Source of the DNA: an uncultured Alistipes sp. | GTDB lineage: Bacteria > Bacteroidota > Bacteroidia > Bacteroidales > Rikenellaceae | DNA: 8,774 nucleotides | Assembly (NCBI GenBank): GCA_900769525.1 | Contig: CAAGGY010000102.1 | Coordinates: forward strand, 1-8,774 | Direction: 5' to 3' | Shown here: piece after piece, positions 6,326-8,774 of the stretch | Position numbering within the stretch: the stretch's first letter is position 1 | Layout of the letters: the number at the start of each line of letters is the position of its first letter | Translations under genes and position numbers: made by a program | The notes under the pieces: generated by a model | Told to the model about the DNA's origin: nothing | Databases searched by the model: none | What the model saw: only the letters and a program-made list of their open reading frames with translations

Positions 6326-7513
6326 TTACTCCACGCAGCGGTCGCACTTGTCTGCCAAGATATCATCAGCCAAGGCCTCAAGGGCTGGCATATCTGATGG
6401 CTTGAGGCGTGAGAGGATTGTGACCATAGGCTCAACAACCTGAACATCCTTGAAGCGATCGATGATGTTGCGCATAGCTCGACCTGCAGAAGGTGCCCAC
6501 GAGCCATTCTCAATGATACCAATGCGGCGCTTGCAGAAGCCCTTAATAGCGAGGTGGTGCAAGAAGTCGTGCATCACAGGGAATACATCAGAGTCGTACG
6601 ATGCAGCAGCGACAACGAGGCGAGCATGGTTAAAGGCAGCCTCCACAGCTACAGACATGTCATCACGTGAGAGATCCAACACAACAACCTTCTCGGCACC
6701 CTTGGCACGAAGAATGTCAGCAAACTTACGTGCAGCCTCAGCTGTATTACCATGAATTGAGGCATAGGCAACAACTACACCCTGAGACTCTGGCTCATAT
6801 TTGCTCCACATATCGTAGAGACCGAGGTAGTAGCCGAGGTTCTCTGTGAGCACAGGACCGTGCAATGGGCAGATAATCGAGATATCGAGCGTTGCAGCCT
6901 TCTTCAAAAGAGCCTGAACAGGAGCGCCATACTTACCACAGATGTTATAGTAGTAGCGGCGAGCCTCCGAAGCCCACTCCTCCTCGTGGCACAAAGCGCC
7001 AAACTTACCGAAGCCATCAGCAGCGAAGAGCACCTTATCAGTGCTATCGTAGCTGACCATAACCTCTGGCCAGTGAACCATAGGAGCCATAACAAAGTGA
7101 AGCGTGCGGCCACCAAGCGAGAGTGTACCGCCCTCCTTAACGCCAATCGAGCGACCCTCAAACGAGGTCTCAAAAAAGAACTGAGGCATCATCTTAAGAG
7201 CCTTCTCCGAAGCAACTACCTGCATATCGGGATAGAGCTCCATGGCACGAGCGATGTTGCCTGCATGGTCTGGCTCAAGGTGCTGAACTACGAGGTAGTC
7301 GGGCTGACGGCCATTGAGGGCCACACGAAGATTCTCAAACCACTCATCACCCTTGCGAGGGTCAACAGTATCCATAATCGCAACCTTCTCATCGAGAATG
7401 AGATATGAGTTATACGACACACCATTAGGCACTACATACTGGCTCTCGAACAAATTGATATCGGTGTCATCGACACCAACATACACTATCTTCTCGGTTA
7501 TATTCTTAATCAT
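6326..7513 (-). CDS. fprA: A-type flavodiiron protein (oxygen/nitric oxide reductase, FprA/ROO family)
   Basis: Reduces O2 to water and/or NO to N2O in the cytoplasm, protecting anaerobes. The 395-residue length is typical of the minimal two-domain (class A) form. The N-terminal metallo-beta-lactamase-like domain keeps all the diiron ligands: H78-x-E80-x-D82 with adjacent His83, His147 (MVHWPE), Asp166 (AADGFG) and His218 (CPLHGP). The C-terminal flavodoxin domain, from about residue 245, has the FMN phosphate loop ASIHGNT at 251-257 and later flavin-contact segments AAASYDSD and IENGSWAPSAG. There is no rubredoxin or flavin-reductase fusion, so electrons must come from a separate rubredoxin or similar donor. 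Whether O2 or NO is preferred cannot be read from sequence. The short tail ends in C390-x2-C393. The start codon lies about 22 bases from the predicted transcription start, with a good promoter upstream. The symbol follows common usage for the family. Confidence 0.95.
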   Translation of the reverse strand: MIKNITEKIVYVGVDDTDINLFESQYVVPNGVSYNSYLILDEKVAIMDTVDPRKGDEWFENLRVALNGRQPDYLVVQHLEPDHAGNIARAMELYPDMQVVASEKALKMMPQFFFETSFEGRSIGVKEGGTLSLGGRTLHFVMAPMVHWPEVMVSYDSTDKVLFAADGFGKFGALCHEEEWASEARRYYYNICGKYGAPVQALLKKAATLDISIICPLHGPVLTENLGYYLGLYDMWSKYEPESQGVVVAYASIHGNTAEAARKFADILRAKGAEKVVVLDLSRDDMSVAVEAAFNHARLVVAAASYDSDVFPVMHDFLHHLAIKGFCKRRIGIIENGSWAPSAGRAMRNIIDRFKDVQVVEPMVTILSRLKPSDMPALEALADDILADKCDRCVE

Positions 7514-7541
7514 TTTGCATAAGTTTTTCTCATTTCAATGG

Positions 7542-7573
7542 CAAATATCTTAATTTTTATGCAGAAAAACAAA
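7542..7573 (-). promoter_or_regulatory. Predicted Bacteroidetes-type promoter of the flavodiiron gene
   Basis: Read on the minus strand, TTTG (7573-7570) is followed by 20 bases and then GATATTTG (7549-7542). The Bacteroidetes sigma-factor consensus is TTTG, 19-21 bases, TAnnTTTG, so this matches at all positions but one. The implied start of transcription is about 20-25 bases before the fprA ATG. Seen by eye; not tested. Confidence 0.55.
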
Positions 7574-7593
7574 ATATCGTACCACTTTTTTTA

Positions 7594-7601
7594 TAACTTT
7601 G
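7594..7601 (+). promoter_or_regulatory. Predicted -7 promoter element upstream of the zinc-binding protein gene
   Basis: TAACTTTG is an exact match to the Bacteroidetes -7 consensus TAnnTTTG and lies 17 bases before the ATG at 7619, giving a short leader. No TTTG is present at the expected -33 distance, so this is either a weak, activator-dependent promoter or a chance match. Confidence 0.45.
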
Positions 7602-7618
7602 TCGCACAAAATATAAAA

Positions 7619-8479
7619 ATGATGAAAAAGATAGTATTTATAACCACTCTTGCACTACTTTTTATCGGTTGCACAAGTAAAATCGAGAGGCAGGAGAACA
7701 CGATATTCGTAACAATCCCACCACTACAACAGCTCGTTAACGAGATTACTTGTGGCGACTTTAATGTTGAAATCCTCGTACCAGAGGGTGCGAGTCCCGA
7801 GAGCTTCGAGCCTACATCGCAGCAGATAGCAAAGCTCAGCGATGCGGAGTTGGTATTCGAGGTTGGCCTTATCAATTTTGAGCAGAGCCTCGTGCGCCAC
7901 CTTAACGATAGCGAGCGTGTTATTAACCTCTCAAAAGGTATTGAACTTATAGAGGGTAGCTGCTCACACCACCATCACGGCCACCACCACTCGCATGGCA
8001 TTGACCCCCACATCTGGACATCGCCACGAGCACTCGGCACAATGGTGAAAAATATCGAGACTGCCCTCCGCACTACCTACCCCGACTCTACAAAATATGT
8101 CGCTGCTGCAGAGTGTGTTGCAGCACGTCTTCAGGCCCTTGATGCAGAGTGTAGCGACAAGCTCAAATCATCTGGCACAAAGGCAATTATGATATATCAC
8201 CCAGCCTATACCTACCTGTCGCGTGACTACTCTATCGAGCAGATAACTATCGAGCAGGAGGGCAAGGAGCCTACCCCACGCCAGCTCACAGAGCTTGTCG
8301 ACAAGGCTCGCAAAATGGGTATCAAGCGCATATTCCACCAGCCTCAATATAGCCCCGAGAAGCTACGCTCGATAGCTGATGAGATTGGCGCTGAGGTGGT
8401 TGTTTGCGACCCTCTAAGCCACGATATTGAGCAGGAGATTCGCAAGGTTGTTGACCTAATTTCGCGCGGTGATGAGTAG
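7619..8479 (+). CDS. znuA: Zinc (metal) ABC transporter substrate-binding lipoprotein, ZnuA/TroA family
   Basis: Captures Zn2+ (possibly Mn2+) outside the inner membrane and delivers it to an ABC importer. The 286-residue protein has a lipoprotein signal peptide (MMKK, hydrophobic core, lipobox L-F-I-G-C18), which favours the ATG at 7619 (or 7622) over an in-frame upstream ATG at 7538 that would bury it. The cluster A-I fold is indicated by the His-rich loop HHHHGHHHSHG (117-127), typical of zinc-specific members, and by ligand candidates His131 (DPHIW), His194 (MIYHPAYTYL) and Asp264 (CDPLS). The first ligand, normally His in a PHxYEP-like motif, is replaced by Glu61 in SPESFEP. The next gene, an ABC ATPase, overlaps the stop by 8 bases, confirming a transporter operon. 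Zinc rather than manganese specificity is inferred from the His loop; Zur-type control is plausible but I found no clear operator. Confidence 0.9.
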   Translation: MMKKIVFITTLALLFIGCTSKIERQENTIFVTIPPLQQLVNEITCGDFNVEILVPEGASPESFEPTSQQIAKLSDAELVFEVGLINFEQSLVRHLNDSERVINLSKGIELIEGSCSHHHHGHHHSHGIDPHIWTSPRALGTMVKNIETALRTTYPDSTKYVAAAECVAARLQALDAECSDKLKSSGTKAIMIYHPAYTYLSRDYSIEQITIEQEGKEPTPRQLTELVDKARKMGIKRIFHQPQYSPEKLRSIADEIGAEVVVCDPLSHDIEQEIRKVVDLISRGDE

Positions 8480-8754
8480 CAGAGAGAGCCTTATAACGAT
8501 TCGTGACTTGGGTGTTCGCTACGATAGCAACATAGCCCTTGAGCACGTTGACCTCGACATCTATACAGATGATTTCTTGGGAGTTATCGGCCCTAACGGT
8601 GGCGGCAAGAGCTCATTGGTTAAGGCCATTATGGGCACAATACCCCACTCTGGCCGTATCGACTACTCCGAGAGCCTGATGCGTGGCGGCAAGCCACACA
8701 TCGCCTATATGCCTCAGATATCGTCGTTCGACAAAGCCTTTCCCATTTCTGTTA
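8472..8754 (+). CDS. znuC: Metal ABC transporter ATP-binding protein, ZnuC-like (3' end missing at contig end)
   Basis: Energises the importer served by the preceding binding protein. About 94 residues of the usual ~250 are present: an N-terminal strand region LITIRDLGVRYDSNIALEHV, the Walker A motif GPNGGGKSS (40-48, Lys46) and the Q-loop YMPQ (Gln82). The signature motif, Walker B and switch His lie beyond the window. The ATG at 8472 overlaps the upstream gene by 8 bases. True coding sequence stops at about 8754: from 8755 the bases are sequencing adapter, so the apparent ending IGRAHV is not protein. The role as a metal transporter ATPase rests on the operon context. Confidence 0.88.
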
Positions 8755-8774
8755 AGATCGGAAGAGCACACGTC
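8755..8774 (+). other. Illumina TruSeq adapter sequence (assembly contamination)
   Basis: The last 20 bases, AGATCGGAAGAGCACACGTC, are identical to the start of the standard Illumina TruSeq read-1 adapter. The first one to two bases may also belong to the genuine AAG codon, so the boundary is uncertain by a base or two. This is not part of the organism's genome. Confidence 0.97.

Noticed and set aside
7538..7618. In-frame upstream ATG that would add 27 residues to the zinc-binding protein
   Set aside because: It would place a non-signal-like segment before the lipoprotein signal peptide, lies over the predicted fprA promoter, and precedes the -7 element at 7594-7601. The ATG at 7619 gives a standard lipoprotein start.
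8757..8774. Apparent protein ending IGRAHV of the ABC ATPase
   Set aside because: It is translated Illumina adapter, not genomic coding sequence.
1..8774. Search for CRISPR arrays, tRNA/rRNA, insertion sequences, phage or defence genes
   Set aside because: No direct repeat-spacer pattern, transposase, integrase or structural-RNA sequence was seen; apart from the adapter, the window is accounted for by housekeeping genes and short spacers, with no gene-free stretch above 300 bases.

Overview
The window looks like chromosomal DNA from an anaerobic member of the Bacteroidales (Bacteroidota), probably a metagenome or draft-assembly contig. Four things point that way. The one good promoter candidate fits the Bacteroidetes form (TTTG, 20-base spacer, near-TAnnTTTG element), and a second site matches TAnnTTTG exactly. 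Gene leaders are A/T-rich and lack clear Shine-Dalgarno motifs. There is a lipoprotein zinc-binding protein and a small signal-peptide-bearing outer-membrane barrel. The gene set is strictly anaerobic in style: NAD-linked dihydroorotate dehydrogenase and a flavodiiron protein. I cannot name the genus. The right end is not biological: the last 20 bases are the Illumina TruSeq adapter start.

Region 1 (2-5615, + strand) is a dense de novo pyrimidine operon: the 3' half of carB, then pyrK, pyrD, pyrF, pyrE and pyrB. Together they supply carbamoyl phosphate (CarB), carbamoyl aspartate (PyrB), orotate (PyrD/PyrK), OMP (PyrE) and UMP (PyrF). Dihydroorotase (pyrC) and carA are not in the window. carB/pyrK overlap by 1 base and pyrK/pyrD by 7; the later junctions are 28-34 base A/T-rich spacers. 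The carB-K-D-F-E order is the one familiar from Bacillus. The most notable gene is pyrB: its product is a complete aspartate carbamoyltransferase catalytic chain followed by a short tail that matches the zinc domain of the regulatory chain PyrI, without PyrI's nucleotide-binding domain. A hairpin terminator candidate follows.

Region 2 (5743-6252, + strand) is a small predicted outer-membrane beta-barrel protein of unknown function. A strong bidirectional terminator (about 6271-6316) separates it from the convergent next gene.

Region 3 (6326-7513, - strand) is an A-type flavodiiron protein (FprA family), an O2/NO reductase that protects anaerobes. Its promoter is recognisable in the 105-base divergent intergenic region.

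Region 4 (7619-8754, + strand) is the start of a zinc/manganese-type ABC importer operon: a ZnuA-like lipoprotein with a His-rich loop and a Glu where the first metal-binding His is usual, overlapped by 8 bases by a ZnuC-like ATPase that is cut off by the contig end.
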